A DNA stretch of 64,000 bases from Opitutaceae bacterium TAV5 (GCA_000242935.3 CP007053.1:2651001-2715000), one strand, 5' to 3'. Positions 8,781 through 18,099 are shown, numbered from the stretch's first letter. Numbers and translations are program-made. Notes: generated from the sequence alone by a model not told the origin.

Positions 8781-8922
8781 CGTGGCGCGGCGGGCGTTCC
8801 GCCCGCCTCCGTTGCCTCTCCGCAGCGGCTGCAAACACACCGGCGGCGCTCCGCGCCGTCCACGGCCAGGATGGCCGTGCCACTCCGGAAGCGGGCGTTT
8901 GGCAGAAAAAGCCCGCGCCACG
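8781..8922. repeat. composite REP-like element, three hairpins
   Basis: The element opens with CGTGGCGCGGCGGGCGTTCC, holds a central hairpin around CACGGCCAGGATGGCCGTG (8854-8883), and closes with a segment ending GCCCGCGCCACG that pairs back to the opening. With the terminator next to it, this explains the 333-base gap between the YgjP-like gene and the bS22-like gene. No gene is seen. Confidence 0.7.
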
Positions 8923-8937
8923 TTGTCTCCCCATGCT

Positions 8938-8973
8938 AAAAAGCCCGCCTCGCCGGTCGGCGTAAGGCGGGCT
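8938..8973 (-). terminator. Rho-independent terminator of bS22-like gene
   Basis: Read on the minus strand, AGCCCGCC and GGCGGGCT form a perfect eight-base stem around a GC-rich loop that can pair further, followed by TTTTT. It lies 80 bases past the stop codon of the bS22-like gene. Confidence 0.8.
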
Positions 8974-9053
8974 GTTGAAAGTTGCTGTCAGGAACCGGGA
9001 CAGGAAAGCCATCGCCCGGAGGGTCCGGACGGGGCCGCGGGGACGCGACCGGC

Positions 9054-9155
9054 TTACTTTTGCCAGGTGCGCTTCTTGTGGCGATTGGACTTCAAGCGCT
9101 TCCGGCGCTTGTGCTTGTTCATCTGGAGGCGGCGTTTCTTCTTCAGGTTGCCCAT
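9054..9155 (-). CDS. bS22/AURKAIP1-like small ribosomal protein
   Basis: A 33-residue, extremely basic protein, [20 protein letters not shown] and onward, ending HKKRTWQK. The pattern of Lys/Arg clusters around MxKHKRRKR matches the AURKAIP1/COX24 domain, which is mitochondrial mS38 and the short bacterial bS22-type protein of the 30S decoding region. It is a free-standing gene: ATG at 9155, stop at 9054, and a strong terminator downstream. It is easily missed because a longer meaningless frame runs through it. The ribosomal role is inferred from family resemblance. Confidence 0.75.
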   Translation of the reverse strand: MGNLKKKRRLQMNKHKRRKRLKSNRHKKRTWQK

Positions 9156-9280
9156 GTGGAGAGGTGTTTGGTTTGAGTGAAAAGGGTCTTCAAAACAGGT
9201 TGGAAGGGCTCCTGTAAAGCTCATTTCGCAGAGAGGTCGCCTGCCGGGGGGCGACCGGATGGGGAGAATGGCCGGGAAGC

Positions 9281-9310
9281 GGCACGGGCATCCTGCCCGT
9301 GGACGGCGCG
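9281..9310. repeat. REP-like palindrome, family A
   Basis: GGCACGGGCATCCTGCCCGTG followed by GACGGCGCG, the mirror orientation of the copy at 2441. It lies upstream of the alginate-lyase-family gene; the remaining 9156-9438 gap shows no gene. Confidence 0.75.
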
Positions 9311-9438
9311 AGTATCCATCAGGCGGGGGAAGCGGCCGGCGACGGCATTCCCGCCGCCGCGGCAGGGGGGATGTCGGATAACTCGCACGCGGTGCCATAC
9401 TTGACACACTCTCCGCCTTCCCCCTACCGTGGCGCCCC

Positions 9439-10713
9439 GTGAAAACTCCCCTTTCCCCGGCCCTGCCCGCCCTCTGCGCCACGGCCTGTTGTATCAATGC
9501 CTCGATGACAACACCCGCGCCGGCGGCGCCCGTCGCGGATCCTTCACCGAACGTCTTTGCCCTTCCGCGCGCCGCCCTCGCCGCCGCTCGTGAACGGGTG
9601 GCAGCCAACGACCCGCTCGTACGCGAGGCGCTGGCCGGGCTGCGCTCCGAGGCCGACACGGCGCTGACGATGAAACCGCCTTCGGTGATGGACAAAACCA
9701 GGGTCGCGGCGAGCGGCGACAAGCACGACTATTTCAGCGTTGGCCCCTACTGGTGGCCCGATCCGGCAACACCCGACGGGCTCCCCTACATCCGCCGCGA
9801 CGGACAGCACAATCCCGAACGCAACGAAGGCACCGACTACCCGGCCTTCACCGGCATGTGTCGCGCGGTGGAGCGCCTCGCCCTCGCCTGGTATCTCACC
9901 GGCCACGAACCCTACGCCGCGCAAGCCGCACGCCTGGTCCGCACTTGGTTTCTTGATCCGGCCACGCGCATGAATCCACATCTTGACTATGGCCAGGCCA
10001 TCCCGGGTCGCACGAACGGACGCGGCATCGGCATCATCGAAACGCGCGCCCTGATCGACCTCACCGACGGCATTGCCCTTATCGCCAGTTCCCCGGCATG
10101 GACGCCCGCCGACGACCAGGGACTCCGCGCCTGGCTCGGCGCTTATCTTGAGTGGCTGCAGGGCAGCAAAAACGGTCTCGACGAAAAACGGGAGCACAAC
10201 AACCACGGCACCTGGTATGACGCGCAGGTGGCGCAACTCGCGCTCGTCCTTGGCCGCACGGAACTCGCCCGCGACGTGCTTGCCTCCGCGCTCCGGACCC
10301 GGCTCGCCACGCAGGTCGAGCCCGACGGCAGCCAGCCGCACGAACTGGCGCGCACGCTCTCGCTCACTTACTCGACGTTGAATCTCGCCGGCCTGATGAC
10401 ACTCGCCCGCCAGGCCACCCATGTCGGCGTGGACTGGTGGCATCACACGACGCCCGATGGACGCAGCCTGCGTCAGGCGATCCGTTTTCTGGCTCCCTTT
10501 GCCGGGCCCGCCAGACCGTGGATAAAACCCGACCTGAAACCTGCCGATCGCGAGGGCATCCGCATGTTGCTCGTGCTGGCCGGCATTGCCTATGGCGACG
10601 ATGAACCGGCTTTCCTCGATGAGATCAGCCGGCTCCGCAACGACGGCCAATTTGCCCGCGAGCGCTGGCAGTTGTTTGCCTCCGGAATCAAGCCGGGCGT
10701 CAACCCGGACTGA
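9439..10713 (+). CDS. secreted alginate-lyase-family polysaccharide lyase
   Basis: A 424-residue protein with an N-terminal secretion signal (about residues 1-30, Ala-rich with a Cys pair, so a lipoprotein is possible). The body is an all-helical toroid of the Pfam Alginate_lyase type (PL5/PL38-like). Landmarks are VGPYWWPDP near residue 100, [15 protein letters not shown] near 195, and NNHGTWYD near 255, the last carrying the catalytic Asn/His/Tyr region of these lyases. It should cleave uronate-containing glycans by beta-elimination, giving products that could feed the uxuA region. The exact substrate (alginate, glucuronan or other) cannot be assigned. Confidence 0.8.
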   Translation: MKTPLSPALPALCATACCINASMTTPAPAAPVADPSPNVFALPRAALAAARERVAANDPLVREALAGLRSEADTALTMKPPSVMDKTRVAASGDKHDYFSVGPYWWPDPATPDGLPYIRRDGQHNPERNEGTDYPAFTGMCRAVERLALAWYLTGHEPYAAQAARLVRTWFLDPATRMNPHLDYGQAIPGRTNGRGIGIIETRALIDLTDGIALIASSPAWTPADDQGLRAWLGAYLEWLQGSKNGLDEKREHNNHGTWYDAQVAQLALVLGRTELARDVLASALRTRLATQVEPDGSQPHELARTLSLTYSTLNLAGLMTLARQATHVGVDWWHHTTPDGRSLRQAIRFLAPFAGPARPWIKPDLKPADREGIRMLLVLAGIAYGDDEPAFLDEISRLRNDGQFARERWQLFASGIKPGVNPD

Positions 10714-10858
10714 GGCCGGGGAATCCACGAACATCCCGACAGGCGACGCTTCACGTCGTCAGCAGTGGCAGGCACCGGGGCCGAAGGCCGACAGCCCGCC
10801 ATGCCGCCGCTCCCCCCCGGTACACGCACGGGCAAGGAGCCCATGCCGCCATCCCGTT

Positions 10859-11824
10859 TCAATGACACCCGGTCCACGGAGGGCGGCTGCCCTCGGCCAG
10901 GTGCCATTCCCGGAAGCGGGCCAGCCCTTCCGCGAGCGTGACGGCGGGGGCGTAGCCGAGGAGGGCGCGGGCGCGGGTGAGGTCGGCCCGGGTGTGGGCG
11001 ACATCGCCGGGTTGCTCGGGGAGACGGCGGATATCGGCCTTGCGTCCGACCGCCTGCTCGATCGCGGCGACGAGCGCGGCCAGTGTCACGGGCCGGTCGC
11101 CCCCGAGATTGCAGATGCGGAAGCCGGGTTGCAGGCGGTCGAGCGCAGCCAGCGTGCCGGCGACGATGTCGGTCACGTACGTGTAGTCGCGGCTCGAACT
11201 GCCGTCGCCGTAAAGCTCGACCGGTTTGCCGGCGGAGATGGCGCGCACGAATTTCGAGATGGCGAGGTCGGGGCGCTGGCGCGGGCCGTAGACGGTGAAA
11301 AACCGCAGGACGGTGACGGCGGCGCCGTGGAGTTGCGCATGGATCCGGGCGAGACCTTCGGCGGCGAGTTTGGTGACGGCATAGGGCGAGGCGAGAGCCA
11401 GCAGGGCGTCGTCCTCGGCGAAGGGGAGTTTTGTATTGTCGCCGTAAACCGAGCTGGACGAGGCGACGACGATCCGGCTGATGCCGGCGGCGCGGCATTC
11501 GTCGAGCAGGTGCTGCGTGCCGGTGATGTTGCTGTCGATGTAGAGTTGCGGGGCCTCGATCGAGGGGCGCACGCCGGCGCGGGCGGCGAGATGGATGACG
11601 GCGTCGGGACGGAAATCGCGCAGCGCGGCGCGCACGGCGGCGCGGTCGCAGAGGTCGGCCTCGTAGACACGGGCGCCGGAGAGGGCGGCATTGGCGCGTT
11701 TGATGGCGACCGGGCAGGTAGCGTTGAAGTTGTCGAACAACGCCGTGTCGTCGCCGCGCGCGCGCAGGGCCTCGAGCGTATGCGTGCCGATAAACCCGGC
11801 GCCTCCGGTAACAAGAACTCTCAT
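10859..11824 (-). CDS. nucleotide-sugar epimerase, UDP-glucuronate 4-epimerase-like
   Basis: A 321-residue extended SDR. It has the NAD motif GGAGFIG (7-13), ARAGVRPSIEAP (81-92), the Ser-rich active site ASSSSVYG (121-128), and Tyr148-x3-Lys152 (PYAVTK). FFTVYGPRQRPDLAI is typical of UDP-glucuronate/UDP-galacturonate epimerases (CapI/GAE). It would supply precursors for surface polysaccharide. It is divergent from the glycosyltransferase gene and convergent with the lyase. Other sugar-nucleotide epimerases of this class are possible. Confidence 0.85.
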   Translation of the reverse strand: MRVLVTGGAGFIGTHTLEALRARGDDTALFDNFNATCPVAIKRANAALSGARVYEADLCDRAAVRAALRDFRPDAVIHLAARAGVRPSIEAPQLYIDSNITGTQHLLDECRAAGISRIVVASSSSVYGDNTKLPFAEDDALLALASPYAVTKLAAEGLARIHAQLHGAAVTVLRFFTVYGPRQRPDLAISKFVRAISAGKPVELYGDGSSSRDYTYVTDIVAGTLAALDRLQPGFRICNLGGDRPVTLAALVAAIEQAVGRKADIRRLPEQPGDVAHTRADLTRARALLGYAPAVTLAEGLARFREWHLAEGSRPPWTGCH

Positions 11825-12012
11825 GGCCGAGGAGGGAGGAGGCGGCGGGGGATTGTGTCAAAACCGCATCTGTCAAAAAATTCGCCGAAGCCTGCGATTG
11901 GCATGACGGTTTTTTTTGCATCCAGTGGCCGTTTGCAGATTTTACCGACGAGCCAATCCGCTTCCGTGAACGTTTCTCTCCCTCCGATCTTTTTCCCGCA
12001 ACCCGTGCCGTC

Positions 12013-13197
12013 ATGCGCTGGCTGATACTCACCTCCTCCACCGGCACGGGCCACAACATGCGCGCCGATTCCTTGCGGCAGTGGAGCGAGCGCGTTTTTG
12101 GCGGCGCGGTGGAGACACGCGTCCATGCCACGCTCGAAAACACGCACCGGCTCTACCGGTTTGGCGTCGGCCTCTACAATTTCATCCAGCGCAACTGCCC
12201 GCGGCTGCATCACCTCTATTTCAACTACCTCGAAATCGCCGGCATGCACCGGCGGGGCGCGCGGATCATGGGCGGCGACCGGTTTTCGGCGCTCGTGCGC
12301 GAGTGGCGGCCGTCGCGCGTCATCAGCGTGCATGCGCACACCAACCACGGGTTTTTCGATCTCGCGCACGCGGCGCTGGGCGGCGCGGACCGGCCGCGCT
12401 GCATCACGTATTGCGGCGAGCTTTACGGCGGCTACGGCTTCAGCCGCCACTGGGCGAACCCGCGCGCCGACGGTTTTATCGGAGCGACGGCCGAGACCTG
12501 CGCGGCGGCCGCGGCGGTGGGCACGCCGGCGCCGGCGATTTTCAACGGCGGATTTTTGCTTCGCCCCCGCTTCTACGAGCCCGAAGCCGGGATCGAGCGT
12601 GACGCGGACACCCTCGCCGCCGGACTCGGCCTCGACCGGTCCGTGTTTACGCTGTTGCTCAACACCGGCCTCGCCGGCGCCAACAACCACCTGCCGATCC
12701 TGCGGCACCTCGCGGCAAGCGGGCGGCGCCTGCAGGTCATCGCACTGTGCGGGGGCAACGACGAGACGCGCCGGCGCATCGAGGCGTTTGCGCAGCGGCA
12801 TCCGCGACTCGCGATCCGCACGCTCGGCCACACGGAAAAAATGCCGGGGCTCATGCGGCTGGCGTCGGTCGTCGTGGCGCGGCCGGGGACGGGAGCGACC
12901 AGCGAATCGATCCTGCTCGGCGCGCCGCTCATCCACAACGGCATCGGCGGCGTGATGCCGCAGGAGCTGATCACCGTGCAATACTGCCGCTTCCACGCGT
13001 GCGCGCGCTTTGGCAGCACGCCCCGCGACATCGCCCGCGAGGCGCTTTTTCTTTTGGACAACCCTCGCGAACTCGCCGCGCAACGTGCCCGCCTGCTGGC
13101 GGCGCGTCCGCCGGGGCGGCCCGAGGACATCTGCCGATGGATCGCCGGGCGAGGCTGCGTCCGTCCCGACGATCCGGCGGCAGAGTCCGGAGTTTAG
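12013..13197 (+). CDS. MGDG-synthase-like glycosyltransferase (GT28 type)
   Basis: A 394-residue cytoplasmic protein starting with the strand-loop LILTSSTGTGHNMRAD, as in monogalactosyldiacylglycerol synthase and MurG-like enzymes. A second Rossmann half includes VVARPGTGATSESILLG (about residues 294-310), the donor-binding segment of GT28 proteins. It probably transfers a sugar to a lipid acceptor at the inner membrane face. The last codons lie inside a repeat (13188-13280) that provides the stop codon. Acceptor and donor are unknown. Confidence 0.8.
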   Translation: MRWLILTSSTGTGHNMRADSLRQWSERVFGGAVETRVHATLENTHRLYRFGVGLYNFIQRNCPRLHHLYFNYLEIAGMHRRGARIMGGDRFSALVREWRPSRVISVHAHTNHGFFDLAHAALGGADRPRCITYCGELYGGYGFSRHWANPRADGFIGATAETCAAAAAVGTPAPAIFNGGFLLRPRFYEPEAGIERDADTLAAGLGLDRSVFTLLLNTGLAGANNHLPILRHLAASGRRLQVIALCGGNDETRRRIEAFAQRHPRLAIRTLGHTEKMPGLMRLASVVVARPGTGATSESILLGAPLIHNGIGGVMPQELITVQYCRFHACARFGSTPRDIAREALFLLDNPRELAAQRARLLAARPPGRPEDICRWIAGRGCVRPDDPAAESGV

Positions 13198-13280
13198 GGT
13201 CTGGAGTTCAGGGTTCGTTGTTGAAGGGAGCCATCGCGCAACCGGAACCCTGAACACTAAACGCCGGACCCTGAACTCCG
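13188..13280. repeat. inverted repeat overlapping two convergent gene ends
   Basis: Left arm 13188-13216 (CGGAGTTTAGGGTCTGGAGT onward) pairs imperfectly with right arm 13245-13280. The left arm carries the glycosyltransferase stop codon and the right arm carries that of the convergent flavoprotein. Both proteins therefore end in Ser-Gly-Val. A related one-sided copy lies at 61821-61860. Confidence 0.75.
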
Positions 13281-14540
13281 GCCCGCCGGGCGGGCCGCGC
13301 TCGTCCCGGCGAGCCAGCCGGTCGTCCACGCCGCCTGGAAATTGAAACCGCCGGTCACGCCGTCGATGTCGAGCAGTTCGCCGGCGAAAAACAGGCCGGG
13401 GCACACGCGGCTCTCCATCGTGCGAAAGTCCACCTCGCGCAGACGCACGCCGCCGCAGGTCACGAATTCCTCCTTGTTGAGGCTCTTCCCCTCCACCTCG
13501 AATTCGCCGCCCGCCAGTTGCGCGGCGAGCGCCTGTAACAGGCTGTTGGATACGCCGGTCCAGACCGCGCCGTCGGGAATGCCGGCCGCCGCGACGAGCC
13601 GTTCCCAGAGCCGGGCGGGCAGGGCGAACGGGTTCCACGTGACGACCTGCTTGCGCGGATTGGCGGCGCGGGCCGCGCCCAGCTCCGCAAACACCTGGTC
13701 CGCCGTGCGCCCGGCGCCCGCCCATGCGACCCCGAGCGTGAAACGGTAATCGCGCGCGGCCAGTTCGCGGGCGCCCCAGGCCGAGAGTTTCAGGATGGCC
13801 GGGCCGCTCATGCCCCAGTGCGTGACGAGCAGCGCGCCCGTTTCGCGCAGCTTCGTGTCTTTCACCGACGTCGCCACGTCGGGCACGGCCACGCCTTCCA
13901 GTCCGCGGATGCGCGCATCGTCGATATGAAACGTGAACAGCGACGGCACCGGCGGTTCCAGCGTGTGGCCGAGCGAGGCCGCGATCTGCGGCCCCGCCGA
14001 GCCGCGTCCGCCGCCGGTGGCCAGCACCACGCGGTCGAACTCGCCGGCCGAACCGTCGGAAAACGTCACGTCAAACCTGGCGCCATCGGCGGCCGCTGCC
14101 GTGGCGGCCGCCGGCATGCGCACGATGCCGCGCACACCCATGCGGGTGAATACCCGCACGCCCGCCTCGTCGGCGGCGCGCAGCAGGCATCCGGCGATGG
14201 TGGCGGAGTCATCGGTGACGGGAAACATGCGGCCGTCGGACTCCGTTTTCAGCTCCACGCCGCGGGCGGCAAACCAGGCGATGGTCTCGCGCGGACCCCA
14301 TTTGTGAAACGGCCCGAGCAGCTCGCGGGCGCCGCGCGGGTAGCGTTTGACCAGTTCGCGCGGTTCCGGGCACGCATGGGTGACGTTGCAGCGGCCGCCG
14401 CCCGAGATGCGGACCTTGGCCAGCGGCTGCGCGCCCGCTTCGTAGAGCACGACGCGCGCCTGCGGATGCGCTTCCGCGCACCGGATCGCGGCGAAAAATC
14501 CCGCCGCCCCGCCACCGACTATGAGCACTCGCAAGGACAT
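13257..14540 (-). CDS. HI0933/BaiN-like flavoprotein
   Basis: A 427-residue NAD(P)/FAD-dependent oxidoreductase of the HI0933 (YhiN/BaiN) family. The FAD site VLIVGGGAAGFFAAI is at residues 5-19, followed by AKVRISGGGRCNVTHA (about 42-57), the family hallmark. LATGGGRGSAGPQIAASLGH and the C-terminal FFAGELLDIDGVTGGFNFQAAW complete the fold. The ATG at 14540 is chosen; a longer upstream frame reads through a REP-like element. The physiological reaction is unclear for most members, so only the family is asserted. Confidence 0.88.
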   Translation of the reverse strand: MSLRVLIVGGGAAGFFAAIRCAEAHPQARVVLYEAGAQPLAKVRISGGGRCNVTHACPEPRELVKRYPRGARELLGPFHKWGPRETIAWFAARGVELKTESDGRMFPVTDDSATIAGCLLRAADEAGVRVFTRMGVRGIVRMPAAATAAAADGARFDVTFSDGSAGEFDRVVLATGGGRGSAGPQIAASLGHTLEPPVPSLFTFHIDDARIRGLEGVAVPDVATSVKDTKLRETGALLVTHWGMSGPAILKLSAWGARELAARDYRFTLGVAWAGAGRTADQVFAELGAARAANPRKQVVTWNPFALPARLWERLVAAAGIPDGAVWTGVSNSLLQALAAQLAGGEFEVEGKSLNKEEFVTCGGVRLREVDFRTMESRVCPGLFFAGELLDIDGVTGGFNFQAAWTTGWLAGTSAARPAGRSSGSGV

Positions 14541-14616
14541 GAGTTGCCGGCGACAGAAGACCGCTTGCCCGGGCGGCACAAGTCCCGTTCTGCAAGCGGC
14601 GGCGTGTCCGGGGAGT

Positions 14617-14745
14617 GTAATCGGAAGTGGAGGTGGCACGGGCTTCCAGCCCGTGTTCCGGAAAGCGGCACTTCGCGCCGTCCACGGGCAAGGATGCCCG
14701 TGCCACTTTTTCTGCCTGTCCGGCATTCACTACTTCCGATTATAC
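14617..14745. repeat. composite REP-like element with flanking arms
   Basis: Outer arms GTGTAATCGGAAGT (14617-14630) and ACTTCCGATTATAC (14732-14745) enclose two family A hairpins: GGCACGGGCTTCCAGCCCGTG and the CACGGGCAAGGATGCCCGTG type. The element looks like one mobile or amplified unit. It accounts for most of the 315-base gap between the flavoprotein and the CDF gene. Confidence 0.75.
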
Positions 14746-14855
14746 CCGTTTCCGGCCGCGATCGTGGCCGGAGATTTTGACATCGGGAGCGATGGACCCT
14801 AATCCGGCAGTCCACCGGTCAGAAACAAATCGCCTCCCGCCTCCGCTTCCTTCCT

Positions 14856-15743
14856 GTGCCAGAGCCCGCCTCCATCGCCATTCGCACCGCGCTCAAGAGC
14901 ATTGTCGTCAATGCTTCGCTTGCCGCCGTCAAGATCGTGACCGGCGTGATCGGGAATTCGTATGCGCTCGTCGCGGACGGCATCGAGTCGATCAACGACA
15001 TCGTGTCTTCCGGCGTGGTGCTGATTTCACTGAAGCTGGCGAGAAAACCGCCGGACAAGGACCACCCGTACGGACACGGCAAGGCGGAGCAACTGGGCGC
15101 GCTTTTTTCCGCCATCTCGCTGCTCGCCGCCGGCGGCACCATCGCCTTCCAGAGCACGCGCAATCTCTTCGAGCGGCATCATTCGCCGGCGTGGTTCACA
15201 TTGCCTGTCCTGTTGCTGGTGATCGTCACCAAGGAGCTGCTTTCCCGCTATACGCTGAAAAAGAGCGAGGAAACGTCCAGCTCCGCGCTTCGGGGCGACG
15301 CCTGGCATCACCGCTCCGACGCGATCACCTCGGGCGCCGCCTTTTTCGGCATTGTCGTGGCCCTGATCGGCGGGCCGGGTTACGAAAAGGCGGACGACGT
15401 GGCGGCGCTGGTCGGCTGCCTGGTGATCGGGTTTAACGGCATCTCGCTGCTGCGTTCCGCGCTGCACGAAAACATGGACGGAGCGCCGCCTCCCGAACTG
15501 CAGGCGGCGGTGCTGAGAGTGGCGCGGGCCGTCCCCGACGTGCGCTTCGTCGAGAAACTGCGCATGAAAAAAATCGGCCTCGGCTACTCCATGGATATCC
15601 ATGTCCAGGTCGAGCGGACGATGACGGTGGAAGCCGGCCACCGTGTCGCCCATGCGGTCCAGGATGCGATCCGCGAGGCGCTTCCCCAGGTGAGCGACGT
15701 GGTCACGCACCTCGAACCGTATCCGGATCAAAACTGCCCGTAG
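14856..15743 (+). CDS. cation diffusion facilitator transporter
   Basis: A 295-residue inner-membrane metal/proton antiporter with about six helices and a C-terminal cytoplasmic domain (about 205-290). Metal-site features are ADGIESIND in helix 2 (Asp41, Glu44, Asp48), HPYGHGK (70-76) and AWHHRSDAITS in helix 5 (His151-x3-Asp155). The helix 2 position is Glu-x3-Asp rather than the His-x3-Asp or Asp-x3-Asp of Zn exporters, so Mn or Fe is possible. The start is GTG. The gene stands alone, convergent with rsgA. Confidence 0.9.
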   Translation: MPEPASIAIRTALKSIVVNASLAAVKIVTGVIGNSYALVADGIESINDIVSSGVVLISLKLARKPPDKDHPYGHGKAEQLGALFSAISLLAAGGTIAFQSTRNLFERHHSPAWFTLPVLLLVIVTKELLSRYTLKKSEETSSSALRGDAWHHRSDAITSGAAFFGIVVALIGGPGYEKADDVAALVGCLVIGFNGISLLRSALHENMDGAPPPELQAAVLRVARAVPDVRFVEKLRMKKIGLGYSMDIHVQVERTMTVEAGHRVAHAVQDAIREALPQVSDVVTHLEPYPDQNCP

Positions 15744-15790
15744 CTGCGAAGCAGTGACCGGCGGTGAACCGGCGAAGGGGAGGGCGGGTA

Positions 15791-16960
15791 TTATTCCTCG
15801 CTCCAGTCGCGGCGGCCGCGGGCGGGACGGTCGCCTTCGGCGGCGCGACGACGCCAGCCGGGTTTGCTGGCGAGCGCGGAGGGTTTTTTCTGGCGGGGAC
15901 GGGCGGCGGCCTGTTCGGCCTTGAGCTTGCGCCAGGCGGCGAGCCTCTCCGGCGCGAGCGCGCCGGATTCGACGGCGGCACGCACGGCGCAGCCGGGTTC
16001 GTTTTCATGGCGGCAGCGGCCGAACCTGCAGCGCACGGCCAGAGCGGCGATGTCGGCAAAGGCCTCCTCGATACCGGCATCCGCATCCCAGAGCTGGAGT
16101 TCGCGCATGCCGGGCGTGTCGATGACGAGCGCGCCCGAACGCGACACGACGAGTTCGCGTCGCGTCGTGGTGTGGCGCCCCTTGCTGTCCTTCTCGCGGA
16201 CATCGGCGGTGGGGAGGGCGTCGTCGTCTTCGTTGCCCGCATCGCAGGCGAGCGCGTTGATGAGCGAGGATTTTCCCACCCCTGACGACCCGACAAAGGC
16301 GAGCGTGCGGCCGGGGCGCGCGTAACGCTGGAGAATGCGCAGGCCCTTGCCGGTCTCGACGCTGGTGACGAGCACGGTGACGCCGGGAAGCAGGGCTTCG
16401 ATCTCCTTGCGCACGGCGTTGGCGTTGCCGGCGAGGTCGCACTTGTTGAGCACGACGACCGGTTCGGCTCCGCTTTCTTTCGCGGCGACGAGGAAACGCT
16501 GGATGCGGCCGGGGTTGTAGTTCCGGTCGAGACCGCTGACGAGAAACACGGTGTCGATGTTGGCGGCGATGATCTGCTCGGCCTCCTCCTCGCCGGCGGC
16601 GCGGCGCGAGAAAACGGTGCGGCGCGGGAGCAGCGCGTGGATGTGCGCCCCCCGTCCGTCGGGCAGCCGGCTGACGGCCACCCAGTCGCCGACCGCGGGA
16701 TAACCGGCGTTGGCGGAAGCGGCGACGGCCATCGCGGACACGCCGGCTGCGCCGCGCGGGGCGGTCGCGGCCTGGTGATGGAAACGCCCGGTGCATTCCC
16801 CGAGCCGTTCGCCGGCGGCGGTCTGCACGGCGTAATAATGGCGGCGCAACTCCACGACGACGCGGGCCGGTTCGTATCCTTCCTTCAGATACGGAGCGAA
16901 GGCGGCGTCCCAGGCGTCGTCCCAGCCGAATTCGCGGAGGGTGGGGGAGTCGTCGCTCAT
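15791..16960 (-). CDS. rsgA: ribosome small subunit GTPase RsgA
   Basis: A late 30S assembly factor. The 389-residue protein shows the circularly permuted GTPase order: G4 NKCD (172-175), then G1 GSSGVGKS (224-231), then G3 DTPG (281-284). The zinc site is Cys311, Cys316, His318 and Cys324. An OB-fold precedes the GTPase and a basic tail follows it. ATG at 16960 is chosen because the OB region begins there. The yhbY gene lies 34 bases upstream in the same direction, so the two ribosome-assembly genes are probably co-transcribed. Confidence 0.93.
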   Translation of the reverse strand: MSDDSPTLREFGWDDAWDAAFAPYLKEGYEPARVVVELRRHYYAVQTAAGERLGECTGRFHHQAATAPRGAAGVSAMAVAASANAGYPAVGDWVAVSRLPDGRGAHIHALLPRRTVFSRRAAGEEEAEQIIAANIDTVFLVSGLDRNYNPGRIQRFLVAAKESGAEPVVVLNKCDLAGNANAVRKEIEALLPGVTVLVTSVETGKGLRILQRYARPGRTLAFVGSSGVGKSSLINALACDAGNEDDDALPTADVREKDSKGRHTTTRRELVVSRSGALVIDTPGMRELQLWDADAGIEEAFADIAALAVRCRFGRCRHENEPGCAVRAAVESGALAPERLAAWRKLKAEQAAARPRQKKPSALASKPGWRRRAAEGDRPARGRRDWSEE

Positions 16961-16994
16961 GACGGGGCAGCGGTGCGGGGCGGGCGGGTCGGGA

Positions 16995-17312
16995 TCATTC
17001 GCGTGGCCCGATGCGCACCACGCGGCGTTTCGGGTCGGCCTGCTCGCGGTAAAACAGCGCCGTGTGGCCGACGGCGCCCACGCACACACAGCGGCCTTCG
17101 TCGGCAATCTGCTCGCAGAGCGCCGCGCGTTCGTCGCGGCCGGCGCCGGCAAAGCGGAGTTTCACGAGTTCCCGGTGGTCGAGGTGGTGTTGCAGTTCCG
17201 TGAAGAACGCGGGCGAGAGACCGCCCTTGCCGATCTTGAGAGCGGGTTCGAGTGTCTGGCCGAGGCCGCGAAGCCGGGTGCGTTGCGCGCCCGTGAGCGA
17301 AAATTCGTACAT
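16995..17312 (-). CDS. yhbY: ribosome assembly RNA-binding protein YhbY
   Basis: A 105-residue CRS1/YhbY (CRM) domain protein. It has LTGAQRTRLRGLGQTLEPALKIG and the conserved GKGGLSP loop (29-35), then HLDHRELVKLRF. The family binds pre-50S ribosomal RNA. It lies immediately upstream of rsgA on the same strand, which fits a shared role in ribosome maturation. Length is typical (about 97-105 residues). Confidence 0.9.
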   Translation of the reverse strand: MYEFSLTGAQRTRLRGLGQTLEPALKIGKGGLSPAFFTELQHHLDHRELVKLRFAGAGRDERAALCEQIADEGRCVCVGAVGHTALFYREQADPKRRVVRIGPRE

Positions 17313-17394
17313 GCGCCCTCACCCGAAGCAGGCCGGAGCGCGGGCGGCAATGCCGGAACGCGGCGGAACGGGATGCGGAGCGGGGCGCACGCGG

Positions 17395-18042
17395 TCAATC
17401 CTTCGGCGCCAGGAGGCGAACCGGCGCAGTGGTTTTCCAGTTGAACCACAGGCCGAGCATCCGGAGGGTGAAGGTCACGGCGATGGCAATGATCGCGGCG
17501 ACGGAGGCGGAAACGGGGGCGAACATGCCGACGCTCACAAACGTCACCGCGCCAGCGAGCGCGACGAGCACGTAAAACTCGCCGGGCTTGAAAACCATCG
17601 GTTCCTCGCGCGAAAGGACGTCGCGCAGGATGCCCCCGCCGGCCGCGTTGATCACGCCGACGAGCAGGGCCGCGGGCAGGCTGATGCCGGCGCCGAGGGA
17701 TTTCTGCGTGCCGAAGACGGCGTAGGTGCCCAGGCCGATCGCGTCGGCCACGAGAATCACGCCGTTGAAACGGTGGATGCGCGGCGCGAGCAGGATGCCG
17801 AGACCCGTGGCGAGGGCCACGGTCTCGATGTAGCGCGGATCGGTGACGAGCGCCGGCGGCCCGCTGGAAATGAAGATGCCGTCACGGATGAGGCCGCCTC
17901 CGATGCCGCAGATGAGCGACAGCGAAAAGATGCCCACGATGTCGTAGTGACGGCGGATCGCGGCGAGCGCGCCGGTGAGCGCGAATGCGAACGTCGCCAT
18001 CAGGTCGAACCAGATCGGCAGGTCAAACTGGCCATGCAACAT
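17395..18042 (-). CDS. TRIC-type cation channel (YicG/UPF0126 family)
   Basis: A 215-residue membrane protein with seven hydrophobic segments forming two related repeats. The motifs GIGGGLIRDGI (about residues 45-55) and AAGGGILRDVLSREEP (about 132-147) are the paired GGGxxRD signatures of prokaryotic TRIC potassium channels. ATG at 18042 is preferred to a TTG at 18051. A short palindrome, CCCGCAAGCAGCTTGCGGG, sits at 18045-18063 just before the start. A small membrane protein gene lies 57 bases upstream. Confidence 0.87.
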   Translation of the reverse strand: MLHGQFDLPIWFDLMATFAFALTGALAAIRRHYDIVGIFSLSLICGIGGGLIRDGIFISSGPPALVTDPRYIETVALATGLGILLAPRIHRFNGVILVADAIGLGTYAVFGTQKSLGAGISLPAALLVGVINAAGGGILRDVLSREEPMVFKPGEFYVLVALAGAVTFVSVGMFAPVSASVAAIIAIAVTFTLRMLGLWFNWKTTAPVRLLAPKD

Positions 18043-18099
18043 AACCCGCAAGCAGCTTGCGGGAAATGCACGGCGTCAAGCGCGCTCCGGCGGTTTGAA

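Noticed and set aside
7878-8921. A longer N-terminus for the YgjP-like protein starting at 8921.
   Set aside because: The extra 67 residues are translated REP-like repeat sequence; a GTG with a suitable ribosome-binding site lies at 8720.
10590-12143. A 517-codon minus-strand frame covering the epimerase in another frame.
   Set aside because: It is Arg/Pro/His-rich, a frame-shifted reading of the epimerase gene.
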